From NCBI GenBank assembly GCA_031551775.1, contig JAVBND010000065.1:1-19634 (forward strand): a stretch of 19,634 nt of DNA, written 5' to 3'. The notes under the pieces were generated by a model, which saw only the letters and a list, made by a program, of their open reading frames with translations, was not told where the DNA came from and made no database searches. The stretch comes from Anaerozeibacter sp031551775 (GTDB taxonomy: Bacteria > Bacillota > Clostridia > Christensenellales > Aristaeellaceae). Of this stretch, positions 1 to 7,539 are shown piece by piece. The stretch's first letter is position 1. Each line of letters opens with the position of its first letter. A program made the position numbers and the translations under genes.

Positions 1-3000
1 GATGCGCTTGGCCGAGCCTGACGGGTTGACGGAATCGGCCACTTGGTTGCTGAAAGCGTCATAGGAATACACGTGGCGCACGCCCTCGGGGCTTGTGATG
101 TTGCGCAACAGATGCTTCTTCTTCTCCCCCGTATCGCTGCCATAATCCATGGTGTAGCGGCTACCCGATCCCGTCCTTCCGGCGGGCAGGTAGCTCGTCA
201 CGTTGTCCTGGCTGTCGTAGTCCATGTTGGTCTGCGTGCCCGCCGCCGTTTCCGCGCTGACCAGCCGCTTTTCCGCGTCGTACATGAACGACTTGCCGTA
301 GGATTCGCGGAAAAGGAACAGGTTGGTGAAGTAGGCCACGTTGATGTTCTTCATGTACACCACGAAGACCTTGACTTCCGTGTAGTCGCACGGCGCTTTC
401 ACCGGCCCGCCGACGTACTGCCAATCCCGGCAGCTGAAGTTGAACGGCACGCGCGCACCATCTTCCCAGGTATCGCTGGTCCCGGTCTTCTTGAATATCA
501 CCCGCAACCTGAGCGCCCGCTCGTCCGTATTGGCGTTGGGCGCGCTCTTCGCGTGCACCCAGCCGCCCACAAAGAACAGGTCGTTCTTGCTGCCGGTCAG
601 GGATACATGCTGCCCGAAGTTGCGCCCGTCCTTGTTCGGGCGACCGAGGATCCTGACCACGTTGCCGTTCAGGTGGCCGGGCAGCGGGGGAACCGTTTCG
701 CTTTGCGAGATGACCTCGCCCGGCGCGCGGACGTACGGGCCCTCATAGTCACCGCTCGATGGGTTGACTGCGATGCCGCTGCCCCAGGTCCAATCCTGCG
801 GCACGATGCCGTCGGGGCTTACCTCAAAGTCGCTGTTGGTGAGCAGATTGACCGAACTGGCCACATCGCCCTCCTCAATCTGGGGGCAGGCGAAGTAGAC
901 CGTGTTGACCGCGCCCGTACCTTCGCTGATGAAGCTCATCTGTGCGTTCTCCGAGCCGCTTGCCGGCGTGGTGAACAACATCTCAACGCGTTCCCAGCCG
1001 TCTGTGGGCAGGTCGCTGCCGACCGCTTCGGGCGTGGCCGCCGTGATCGCGAGGCTTGTGAATGTGCTTGTTCCGGCGATCACCTTCATGCACGCGTCAA
1101 TGGCGCTGCCCGTCGCCTTCACATAGGCCGAGAGCACGTACTTTTGATTGTTTTTAAGCCTGATCCCCGTTTGCGTGCAGGTGCTCTGGCCGGTGACGCT
1201 CGCCGTGCGGTACATCTTCAAACTGGCGGCGTTCAGGCAGCGTTCCGACGCCGCGGTCGCGCGCGTGATGGCGCCGGTGCCGCCGCTCACCCACGCGGTG
1301 CCGCTCGCCCCGACTTCCGACATGTCGCTCTTGCGCAGGCGGTTGATGACCGTGCGCTGCACCTTGGAGGTATCGGTCACATGGTTGCTTTCACCTTCGT
1401 CGTACTGCTTAAAATGCGCGTAGCCCAGTTCGTCGCGCACGGCGACCATGTTGCCCCGGCTGTTGAACTGGTAGATCAGTTTCTTGCCGGTATCGTCATA
1501 CGTTCCGGTGCCGTCCACCGCGGTCACCACGGTTTGCATATCGCCGTATTCAAACTTGAGCTTCTTGCCGTAGGCCATTGAGCCGCTTAATGTGGATGTA
1601 CCCTCAAGGTACTCGACCTTGCGAAAGGACGCGGGATCAACGCCCGGGAAAAGATCCTTGTTGATTTTGTTCTCGCTCTGATAGGCAAGCTTCACGCAAG
1701 TTCCGTCGTGGTTGCGCAATTGGGTCAGCAGCGAAGTCCCGTCTTCATACGAATACGTGGTGTGGGGATCTGTGCCCGGCAGGTCGCTGTAACGGATGCC
1801 GGTCAGGCAGCCCTGGGTGTCGTAGGTGTAGTATACCGTTCGCAAGAGGTTTTCGCTCTGCCCGTAGGTCGTAATCGTGGACAGCCGGTCGTTCGAATAA
1901 CCGAATACGGTCTTGCGCCCGGACGGGTCGATGATCTTCTTAACGCGGCCCTCATAGCGTTCATCGCCCAGGACGTAAGCGCCTTCCTCGGTTTCGTAAT
2001 AGACGGTCGCCTCGGTCACCTTGCCCGTCGCCGTCGCGGGCATCTCGGTTTTGTAGATGTGGGTCAGCCAGTGGAGCTTGCGCGTTTGCGCCGCGCCCGC
2101 CGCCGCCCTGTCCTGGAAGGTCATCGTCATGCCATCCGGGGTGCGCAGGGTATAGCGCCTGGGCTTGAGCGCGTTGGCCGCGTGGATCTCCATGGTCAGG
2201 CCCAGGCCCTCGCGGTCACGGTAGGGCGGGATGGCGTTCGTCATCTTGAACCAGTGCTCGGTGCCGTCCCCGTCCACCCATACGATGTTGGTGATCTGCT
2301 CACCGTCTGTGCGCTTGAGCGTCTTTTCAAACACGAATTGCTGCACGCTCAATTTCCAGTTGTTGCCCACGTGGAACTTCGGCATGCTCCCGGGCCCTTC
2401 CGCATCGGGCTCATCGGACTCATCGGACGGCCCGCCCAGACCCAGGGTGGCCTGCGGGCAGGAGCTGTAATGGTGCGCAACCGATACGCTGGTGTTGCCG
2501 CCGCTCATCGCCGTGTCCTGGTGCGTAGCCGTGCCGGTCAGGTTGAACAGGTCCACACACGCGGTGCCCGCGCGCCCGGCCGATAGCTGCTCGTACTGCC
2601 ACCAGCCTTCAACGCCCGCGTGGCTTACGTAGTTGACGATCATGAAGGGGCGGTTGGTGGTGGAGGCATCACAGCCCCAGAGCGTTTGGTGGTTGCCCTC
2701 GCTCATGCCCTTGGGCTTTCTGAGCGCCACGCCGAAATTCTGCGCCTGGCCGTTTTCACGCGTATACCACTTGCGGAACAGGTCGGTGATCTCAAAATTC
2801 ATCACGGTGCCGCCCGGGCCGCCCGTACGGAAGTCCAACTCGTCGTCGTCAATCATGTTGACCGCTTGGGCATAGGTGGTGTTTGCGTCCCAACTGCCCT
2901 TGAGCGCGCAAGCGGAGGTGATCTTCGTGGCGGCGGAATCGCTGGTCGCGGTCATGTGCAGCCGCGCGCGCACCACCGTATCGCTGGCGTTGAGCGCGGG

Positions 3001-4026
3001 CAGCACGTCAAAGCGCAGCAGGATGATGTTGTCGATGTTCGAACTGGAGCCGACTTCCAATTGCCCTTTATTCATTTCCGTGCTCGTGCCATCCGACTTG
3101 ACCGACTTGCACTGAAGCAGGTTGGTACCGTACCTGAGCGTGGTTTCCGGGTCGATGGTCACGGGGAACGCCGCGCCTTCGAGTTCCGCTTCGGGGATGC
3201 CATAGCGCATGACCGTCTGGCCGGACTTGGTTTCGAGATCCGCGCTTACGGTGAGCGGCGCGCCATTGGCGTCAAAGGCGATCGGCGCGCTGAACACAAA
3301 GGTTTTTCCGTCTTTCCCGTTCGCGCTCACCGTTCCATCGCCTTGCCGCTGGAATTCAAAGTCGCCTTCGAGCACCAGCGCGGCGTAAGCCATGGCTTCT
3401 TTGTTCGCCAGGATGATGTCTTCCTTGACCTTTTCGCTTAAGAGGCGGTACCTGACCGAGAGGCCGGGCAGCACATCGTCAAACTCAATTTCGCCGCTGC
3501 GTTCGGTGCGGTCCAGGCGCCGCTCCTGTTCGGTTTCGAGCGTCCTCAGCTCATTATCCGAGAGTGTACCGGCGCTGCGCGCCGTAAACCGCGCGTCGCG
3601 CTTTGCCTTGCCGAGCAGCTTTTCACGCTTGAGTTGCTTGCCGTCCTTGACGCGCGCATCTGCCGCGAGCGCCTGCGCCTCAAATCGCCAGGACAGCGTA
3701 TTGTCGCCGCTTTTCAGCGTGACCAGTGAACCGTCGTTTGCGCATTCGGGCAACTCAACCTCAAGCGCATTTGCGCGGTTGCGCCATACCTTGCGCCCGT
3801 CCTTCGAAACGGCTCGTTCGAGGTTGTTGTCAATGTCGCGCCATTTCCCGTTATCCTCGTAATGCACTGGTTCGGGATAGATGACCGCCTGCCTGCGCCC
3901 GCCGCCAAAGTCAAAATGTTTCTCATTGGCCCTGCGGCGGTCAACCAGCTCATTTCCCTCGATCTGCTCGATGTCGAACTGGTTTGATTTCACTTCATTC
4001 AGGGTTTTTTCCATTGTCTTTTCCAT
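1..4026 (-). CDS. DNRLRE-domain / RHS (YD-repeat) giant protein, 3' end outside window
   Basis: An open frame of 1342 codons runs without a stop from ATG 4026 off the left edge. The start has a clear AAAGGAGAA site 5-6 nt upstream. The N-terminal ~300 residues are charged (start MEKTMEKTLNEVKSNQFD). A DNRLRE-like beta domain follows at about residues 300-465, including NIDNIILLRFDVLP and later TDLFRKWY. YD-type repeats occupy about 680-860 (YYTYDTQGCLTGIRY, YQFNSRGNMVAVRDE). Two carbohydrate-binding-like beta-sandwich inserts lie at about 880-1230 (the second begins NLLTNSDFEVSPDG). YD repeats then resume (FMYDAEKRLVSAET, YSYDAFSNQVADS). RHS proteins of this type are surface or secreted shells whose C-terminus often carries a variable toxin; that part is not visible here. 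No N-terminal signal peptide is seen, so the export route is unclear. It is the last visible gene of the ssb/tail-fibre-like unit, 65 nt after its neighbour. Family assignment is firm; a toxin role is inference. Confidence 0.9.
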   Translation of the reverse strand, partial: MEKTMEKTLNEVKSNQFDIEQIEGNELVDRRRANEKHFDFGGGRRQAVIYPEPVHYEDNGKWRDIDNNLERAVSKDGRKVWRNRANALEVELPECANDGSLVTLKSGDNTLSWRFEAQALAADARVKDGKQLKREKLLGKAKRDARFTARSAGTLSDNELRTLETEQERRLDRTERSGEIEFDDVLPGLSVRYRLLSEKVKEDIILANKEAMAYAALVLEGDFEFQRQGDGTVSANGKDGKTFVFSAPIAFDANGAPLTVSADLETKSGQTVMRYGIPEAELEGAAFPVTIDPETTLRYGTNLLQCKSVKSDGTSTEMNKGQLEVGSSSNIDNIILLRFDVLPALNASDTVVRARLHMTATSDSAATKITSACALKGSWDANTTYAQAVNMIDDDELDFRTGGPGGTVMNFEITDLFRKWYTRENGQAQNFGVALRKPKGMSEGNHQTLWGCDASTTNRPFMIVNYVSHAGVEGWWQYEQLSAGRAGTACVDLFNLTGTATHQDTAMSGGNTSVSVAHHYSSCPQATLGLGGPSDESDEPDAEGPGSMPKFHVGNNWKLSVQQFVFEKTLKRTDGEQITNIVWVDGDGTEHWFKMTNAIPPYRDREGLGLTMEIHAANALKPRRYTLRTPDGMTMTFQDRAAAGAAQTRKLHWLTHIYKTEMPATATGKVTEATVYYETEEGAYVLGDERYEGRVKKIIDPSGRKTVFGYSNDRLSTITTYGQSENLLRTVYYTYDTQGCLTGIRYSDLPGTDPHTTYSYEDGTSLLTQLRNHDGTCVKLAYQSENKINKDLFPGVDPASFRKVEYLEGTSTLSGSMAYGKKLKFEYGDMQTVVTAVDGTGTYDDTGKKLIYQFNSRGNMVAVRDELGYAHFKQYDEGESNHVTDTSKVQRTVINRLRKSDMSEVGASGTAWVSGGTGAITRATAASERCLNAASLKMYRTASVTGQSTCTQTGIRLKNNQKYVLSAYVKATGSAIDACMKVIAGTSTFTSLAITAATPEAVGSDLPTDGWERVEMLFTTPASGSENAQMSFISEGTGAVNTVYFACPQIEEGDVASSVNLLTNSDFEVSPDGIVPQDWTWGSGIAVNPSSGDYEGPYVRAPGEVISQSETVPPLPGHLNGNVVRILGRPNKDGRNFGQHVSLTGSKNDLFFVGGWVHAKSAPNANTDERALRLRVIFKKTGTSDTWEDGARVPFNFSCRDWQYVGGPVKAPCDYTEVKVFVVYMKNINVAYFTNLFLFRESYGKSFMYDAEKRLVSAETAAGTQTNMDYDSQDNVTSYLPAGRTGSGSRYTMDYGSDTGEKKKHLLRNITSPEGVRHVYSYDAFSNQVADSVNPSGSAKRI

Positions 4027-4091
4027 GGGGTTCTCCTTTCCTTTGCTTCAGGCCGGGCACGCTCCGGCGCCCGGCCACGACTTGGTGTCTT

Positions 4092-4682
4092 TTAGCCCGC
4101 GGCTTGCCATTCGACCGTCCCGGCCAGGGTCAATGCGCCGTTTGCATTGGTTTTAAAATTGAAGGTGATGCTTGTACCCGATACGCTCGCCGTGGTATAG
4201 CGGTGGATGCCGCCTGAATCGTTGCTCTGCATAACATTTTCGACGCCGTCTTTGTTCTTATAATAAACGACGATGAACTTGCTCGAGGTGCCGCTTCTCT
4301 GAATCACGAGGCTGACCATCCTGGGCACAAAGCCCACGTTGATCGTGCAGCTCGTGCCGGATCCCGTCTGTGCGCTGTGGTTCAACTGCACCGAACCCCC
4401 CGATGCCGCCATCGTGCCGGTGATCTTTGAGCCCCGCGCATAGGCGGTATATCCCTGCTGAATGTTTGAAGCATACGCCGTCGCGTCCGAGGTATCGGTG
4501 CCGGACGACTGAAGCGCCTGCATCCAATAGGTCGTATTGGTCGGCGCGACACCGCTCACGGCCATCTTCGCGATATAGCCGATTCCGTTGTAGGTCACCA
4601 CGTCGAGCGCGCTATACGCGGTCGAACCGCTGTAATCTCCCTTGGTCACAAGGCCTACCCGGCCCAGGTTGTAAGTTGCCAT
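4092..4682 (-). CDS. Phage tail-fibre-like protein
   Basis: A 196-residue protein with GGAGGG 8 nt before ATG. Residues 1-55 (MATYNLGRVGLVTKGDYSG, then SALDVVTYNG, YIAK, TNTTYWM) match the short repeat common at the start of phage receptor-binding and tail-fibre proteins of Firmicutes, with the aromatic/glycine spacing that packs as a small beta domain. The remainder is Ser/Thr/Gly-rich and beta-strand-like, ending in an NFKTNANGALTLAGTVEW strand pattern, which suggests a trimeric fibre or carbohydrate-binding tip. There is no signal peptide or membrane segment. It lies between ssb (53 nt upstream) and the RHS gene (65 nt downstream) on the same strand, so the three are probably co-transcribed. 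No other phage structural gene is in the window, so it is either a phage-derived recruit or the edge of a larger element to the left. The family resemblance is clear; the role is inferred. Confidence 0.75.
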   Translation of the reverse strand: MATYNLGRVGLVTKGDYSGSTAYSALDVVTYNGIGYIAKMAVSGVAPTNTTYWMQALQSSGTDTSDATAYASNIQQGYTAYARGSKITGTMAASGGSVQLNHSAQTGSGTSCTINVGFVPRMVSLVIQRSGTSSKFIVVYYKNKDGVENVMQSNDSGGIHRYTTASVSGTSITFNFKTNANGALTLAGTVEWQAAG

Positions 4683-4735
4683 ATTTGTTCCCTCCGTTTA
4701 TTTCTTTGGTCGGTTTGTTCTTGCTGTTTCGGTTT

Positions 4736-5098
4736 TCAGATCGCCGATTCTCCGATGATTTGCGTCGGCTTCATCTCTACCGGCAACGCTTCCGCGGGCC
4801 TGTTCGCCATCATGATCTCGCTGACCGTGACCTCCACCGCCTGAAATTGTTTCTCCCCAAACAATACGGTCCGCTGGGTCAGGTAGCCGTCCAGCGCTAC
4901 GCGCGTTCCTTTTTGCAGGCGCTCCATGCAATACTTCGCGCACTCGTTCCACGCGTTGATCCGGTAGATTTCGCTCTTTACGCCCGTCTTCGCGCGGTGC
5001 CTCACGACGAGCTTGAACACGATGTGATTGCCCGCGTCCGCACTGCCCAGCGCCATGGGTTGATCGTACACAATGCCCGTTAGGTATATTCTGTTCAT
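4736..5098 (-). CDS. ssb: Small single-stranded DNA-binding protein (SSB-like)
   Basis: A 120-residue OB-fold protein (start MNRIYLTGIVYDQP). ATG 5098 is chosen over the in-frame ATG at 5116 because GGAGG lies about 7 nt before it. The core shows the SSB family pattern: an N-terminal beta-1 strand, the FKLVVRHRAK strand region, YRINAWNECAKYCMERLQKGTRVALDGYL as the conserved strand-helix-strand (residues about 45-73), then VEVTVSEIMM. Housekeeping SSBs are usually 150-180 residues with a disordered linker and an acidic DDDIPF-like tip that recruits repair proteins. This one stops shortly after the OB fold with ...IIGESAI and has no such tip, so it is probably an accessory or element-borne SSB. 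It is the first clear protein gene after the regulated promoter at 5423-5451 and precedes the tail-fibre-like and RHS genes. Confidence 0.85.
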   Translation of the reverse strand: MNRIYLTGIVYDQPMALGSADAGNHIVFKLVVRHRAKTGVKSEIYRINAWNECAKYCMERLQKGTRVALDGYLTQRTVLFGEKQFQAVEVTVSEIMMANRPAEALPVEMKPTQIIGESAI

Positions 5099-5416
5099 AT
5101 TGATCCTCCATATCATGGGGTTTTGCCTGTCGCTTTGATCTATCCGGGGCGGAAAAGCCGCCCCTTCTAAAGGAGGCGCGCACCGCTAGCAAGTGCGCAA
5201 AGCTCCTGAAATTGCCCTAACAATACGATGGTCGCCATTTTGGGGAATGACAAATCCCACCGAGCGCAAAGCGCGCTCCATGCTCACACGGCGTATACAA
5301 ATAAATTCATGCGTAAAAAAAGTGAGCTGTACGTAGCGGACGAGGCGGAGATAGCCCGTCCGGCGCGAGGGGCCGTTTAGGAGGGCCACCTCTAAAAACA
5401 AATGGAACGTTCGTTC
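5099..5416 (-). ncRNA. Long structured 5' leader of the ssb unit (candidate regulatory RNA)
   Basis: About 320 nt separate the predicted transcription start (near 5416) from the ssb ATG, with no convincing gene. Read on the minus strand it contains successive hairpins: GAGCGC/GCGCTC (top-strand 5262-5278, 5-nt loop); an imperfect GGGA/TCCC stem just downstream; a compound stem AGGAG + GCGCAC pairing with GTGCGC + CTCCT (5171-5207); and GGGGCGG/CCGCCCC (5146-5164). The CTCCTT segment can pair either with the upstream AGGAG or with AAGGGG downstream, so two exclusive folds are possible. A 71-codon TTG-initiated frame (5186-5401) spans the leader but has no ribosome binding site. Calling it a regulatory RNA is inference; no known riboswitch class was recognised. 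Confidence 0.4.
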
Positions 5417-5451
5417 GTTTGCAGTATAGCAAACGAACGAACGTTTGTCAA
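5406..5451 (-). promoter_or_regulatory. SigA promoter embedded in a 40-bp perfect operator
   Basis: On the minus strand TTGACA (top 5446-5451) and TATACT (top 5423-5428) are separated by exactly 17 bp, a near-consensus SigA promoter. The sequence AACGTTCGTTCGTTTGC (5406-5422) and its perfect reverse complement (5429-5445) flank the 6-bp -10 element. One arm therefore fills the -35/-10 spacer and the other covers the start site. A dimeric repressor bound here would block RNA polymerase. The AAACGAACGTTCGTT flavour resembles operators of TetR/AcrR-family repressors, but no such regulator gene is in the window. Confidence 0.85.
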
Positions 5452-5582
5452 TGGGCCAAAAACGAATTAACCTGGCGTTCTATTTACCCTCAAATGAAAA
5501 AGCAGGTTCCGGAGCGGGCCAAAATACAAGCGTACCATCCTGGAGGAGGACGCACAGGGCAGCCCGACCGGTGCCGGTCACC

Positions 5583-5927
5583 CTACTTCCGGCTCGGGAA
5601 CACCACCGTCAGAAACATCTTGAACCGCTCCGAGGCGTAAACAGCGTGCGGTACCTTTGCGGGCATGACGATCGTCTCACCCGCACGCAGCACATGCTTT
5701 TCATCGCCGATCGTGATCTCCCCCACGCCGTCTAGCGCCGTCACCATCGCGTCGCCGCTCGAATCGTGCGAGCTGATCTCCTCGCCCGCGTCGAAGGCGA
5801 ACAGCGTCAGGCTGAGCGCCGCGTTCTGCGCCAGCGTTTTGCTCACGATTTGGCCGCCCTGGTAGTCCACCTGATCAGCCAGCGAAAGCACGCTACCCTG
5901 CCGTAAATGACGAATGTAGTCGCTCAT
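5583..5927 (-). CDS. Single-domain cupin protein
   Basis: A 114-residue small beta-barrel (cupin_2 type). ATG 5927 follows an AGAGGTGAT site. Cupin motif 1 is visible at about residues 49-70 (GEEISSHDSSGDAMVTALDG). It keeps one metal-ligand histidine (H54) but has Asp where the second His of HxH is usual at the next ligand position. Motif 2 is at 83-95 (GETIVMPAKVPHAV) with H94. Metal binding may therefore be altered. Such proteins bind or isomerise small ligands, or act as sensory barrels; the substrate cannot be read from the sequence. The gene is monocistronic and divergent from the methyltransferase. A GC palindrome just past the stop (GACCGGTGCCGGTC region) is not a convincing terminator. 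Confidence 0.85.
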   Translation of the reverse strand: MSDYIRHLRQGSVLSLADQVDYQGGQIVSKTLAQNAALSLTLFAFDAGEEISSHDSSGDAMVTALDGVGEITIGDEKHVLRAGETIVMPAKVPHAVYASERFKMFLTVVFPSRK

Positions 5928-5951
5928 ATCGGATCACCTCTTTCAATCCCA

Positions 5952-5960
5952 ATGATAACA
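5952..5960 (-). promoter_or_regulatory. Candidate extended -10 promoter for the cupin gene
   Basis: On the minus strand TGTTATCAT gives a TGn extended -10 with TATCAT (top 5952-5957), 25 nt before the cupin ATG. No good -35 hexamer is seen at 16-18 bp, so the call is tentative. Confidence 0.35.
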
Positions 5961-6022
5961 CAATATGCGCCGCGCGTCCGTTGCTTTTGCAACGCATCGG
6001 CCGTATAAGGATATGCCATCAC

Positions 6023-6051
6023 TTGATCGCCAACGCGCGGCGGTGTATAAT
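6023..6051 (+). promoter_or_regulatory. SigA promoter of the methyltransferase gene
   Basis: TTGATC (6023-6028) and TATAAT (6046-6051) are separated by 17 bp. The start site would fall near 6058, about 20 nt before the ATG at 6079. This placement excludes the upstream in-frame ATG at 5965 as the translation start. Confidence 0.8.
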
Positions 6052-6078
6052 GAGACATCCGGTCAAGCGGGGTGCGAG

Positions 6079-6702
6079 ATGGGCAACATTGAAAAATTTG
6101 ATCAGATGGCAGAGCGATACGACACCGATGAGCGCGCGGAAATTGCGACGATCATCGCAAGCGCCATTCGGCGGCGCATCCCGGCAGGCGGATACCCCAC
6201 CGCGCTGGACTACGGCTGCGGGACGGGGCTGGTAAGCATGCATCTGCTTGATCTGTTTGGGCATGCGCTGCTCGTGGATGCCTCAGCAAACATGGTCGAT
6301 CAGGTGAACCGCAAGCTCCGCGAATCAGGCATCTCAAATGCCAAGGCCGTGTGCTGCGATCTGATGGCTGATCCGCCTTTCGCGCTGCATGCGGACTGCA
6401 TCATCGTGGTGCAGGTGCTGCTGCACATAAAGGACACCCTGCCGCTGCTGGTCCGCTTGCTGGACGTGCTGAATCCGGGCGGGCAACTGCTGATCGTGGA
6501 TTTCGTGACCAATGAATTGGTGGTTTCGAGCGAAGTACACAGCGGTTTCGATCCGGTCGCGCTGAGCGCTCAATTGAAATCGCTCGGCTGCGCGTGCGCC
6601 GATGCCGAGGTCATCCACCGCGGCGAGCGCATCTTCATGAATCAGGACGCTTCGCTGTTCCTGATCGATGCGCGCAAGGGAAACTTCGATTTCGTTCGGT
6701 GA
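6079..6702 (+). CDS. Class I SAM-dependent methyltransferase
   Basis: A 207-residue cytosolic methyltransferase. ATG 6079 is chosen because the promoter lies just upstream and GGGGTG precedes it at 5 nt. Motif I is ALDYGCGTGLVS at about residues 42-53. The acidic ribose-binding loop is VDAS (D67), an Asp of motif II/III is at about 95 (CDLMADPP), and the post-motif segment LNPGGQLLIVDF is at 131-142. This is the UbiE/Methyltransf_11/25 style of fold with no extra substrate domain. The acceptor (small molecule, quinone-like or other) cannot be deduced. It is followed after 75 nt by the racemase gene on the same strand, which may be read through from the same promoter. Confidence 0.88.
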   Translation: MGNIEKFDQMAERYDTDERAEIATIIASAIRRRIPAGGYPTALDYGCGTGLVSMHLLDLFGHALLVDASANMVDQVNRKLRESGISNAKAVCCDLMADPPFALHADCIIVVQVLLHIKDTLPLLVRLLDVLNPGGQLLIVDFVTNELVVSSEVHSGFDPVALSAQLKSLGCACADAEVIHRGERIFMNQDASLFLIDARKGNFDFVR

Positions 6703-6777
6703 ACCGCCGCGCCTTGAAGGCCAACGGCCTGCCCATCAAATAGCCAGGGCAAATCTGACCGAATTGGAGAACAACAC

Positions 6778-7470
6778 ATGAAGACGATCGGACTGCTCGG
6801 CGGCATGAGCTGGGAGAGCACGGTATCCTACTACCAAGCAATCAACCGCACGGTAGCCGCGAAGCTGGGCGGGCTGCACTCGGCGAAAATTGTGCTTTAC
6901 AGCGTTGACTTTGACGAGATCGAACGCTGCCAAGCGGCGGGCGATTGGGCGCTAGGCGCGCGGATACTGTCCGATGCGGCGCAATCGGTCGAGCGCGCAG
7001 GCGCGGACTTTCTGCTGATCTCAACCAACACGATGCACAAGGTGTACGAGGAAATCCAATCCGCGCTTAAAATCCCCGTGCTGCACATCGCGGATCTGAC
7101 GGGCGACGAGCTGCTCAAAAGCGGCATCCGCAAGGTCGGGCTGCTGGGCACAAAGTACACCATGGAGCAGGCGTTCTACAAGAGCCGCCTTGCCGCGCGC
7201 GGGATCGACGTGCTGATCCCGGACGAGGACGGGCGGCAAATGGTCAACAACGTGATCTATGACGAGCTTTGCCGGGGCATCCTCAATCCGGTGTCAAAAG
7301 CTGAGTACCTGCGCGTCATCGACGAGCTGTGCGCGCGCGGCGCGGAGGGCATCATCCTGGGCTGCACGGAGATCGGGCTTCTGATCCAACAGCCCGACAC
7401 AACTGTTGCGCTGTTCGACACGGCGCAAATACACGCGGCGCGCGCGGCGCTGTATGCGATTGAGGCATGA
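6778..7470 (+). CDS. Aspartate/glutamate racemase family protein (YgeA/RacX-like)
   Basis: A 230-residue PLP-independent amino-acid racemase. ATG 6778 follows TTGGAGAACA. The N-terminus MKTIGLLGGMSWEST and GGLHSA at 31-36 are close to E. coli YgeA by recall. Members usually act with two cysteines on opposite faces of the alpha-carbon. Here the second is present (C196 in GCTEIG), but the first position is Thr (T83 in STNTMH) and the neighbouring Cys seen in YgeA is Ser82. A Thr/Cys pair has been described for an E. coli L-Asp/Glu-specific racemase, so one-sided L-to-D activity is plausible. Likely roles are D-amino-acid supply or turnover. The gene is convergent with the ABM-like gene (69 nt apart), and no clear terminator is seen in that gap. 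Confidence 0.9.
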   Translation: MKTIGLLGGMSWESTVSYYQAINRTVAAKLGGLHSAKIVLYSVDFDEIERCQAAGDWALGARILSDAAQSVERAGADFLLISTNTMHKVYEEIQSALKIPVLHIADLTGDELLKSGIRKVGLLGTKYTMEQAFYKSRLAARGIDVLIPDEDGRQMVNNVIYDELCRGILNPVSKAEYLRVIDELCARGAEGIILGCTEIGLLIQQPDTTVALFDTAQIHAARAALYAIEA

Positions 7471-7539
7471 TATGGCCAGGTCCTATGGTCAAGGCGAACA
7501 GCGGTGGCTGCGCTCATTCAGGGATGCGTTTCCATGACG

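Noticed and set aside
43..3441. Several long plus-strand open frames (for example 43-1581, 1708-2586, 2620-3441)
   Set aside because: They are antisense to the continuous RHS frame, are rich in Arg/Ala/Val/His as expected for shadows of GC-rich coding DNA, and have no ribosome binding sites or recognisable domains.
5186..5401. 71-codon TTG-initiated minus-strand frame in the ssb leader
   Set aside because: There is no ribosome binding site and the start lies about 15 nt from the predicted transcript start; hairpins span it. Kept as leader RNA, although a conserved small peptide cannot be excluded.
5569..5582. GACCGGTGCCGGTC palindrome after the cupin stop as a terminator
   Set aside because: The centre is too tight for a normal loop and there is no U-tract on either strand.
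5965..6078. N-terminal 38-residue extension of the methyltransferase from ATG 5965
   Set aside because: The promoter at 6023-6051 lies inside it, and ATG 6079 has its own ribosome binding site and a standard family N-terminus.
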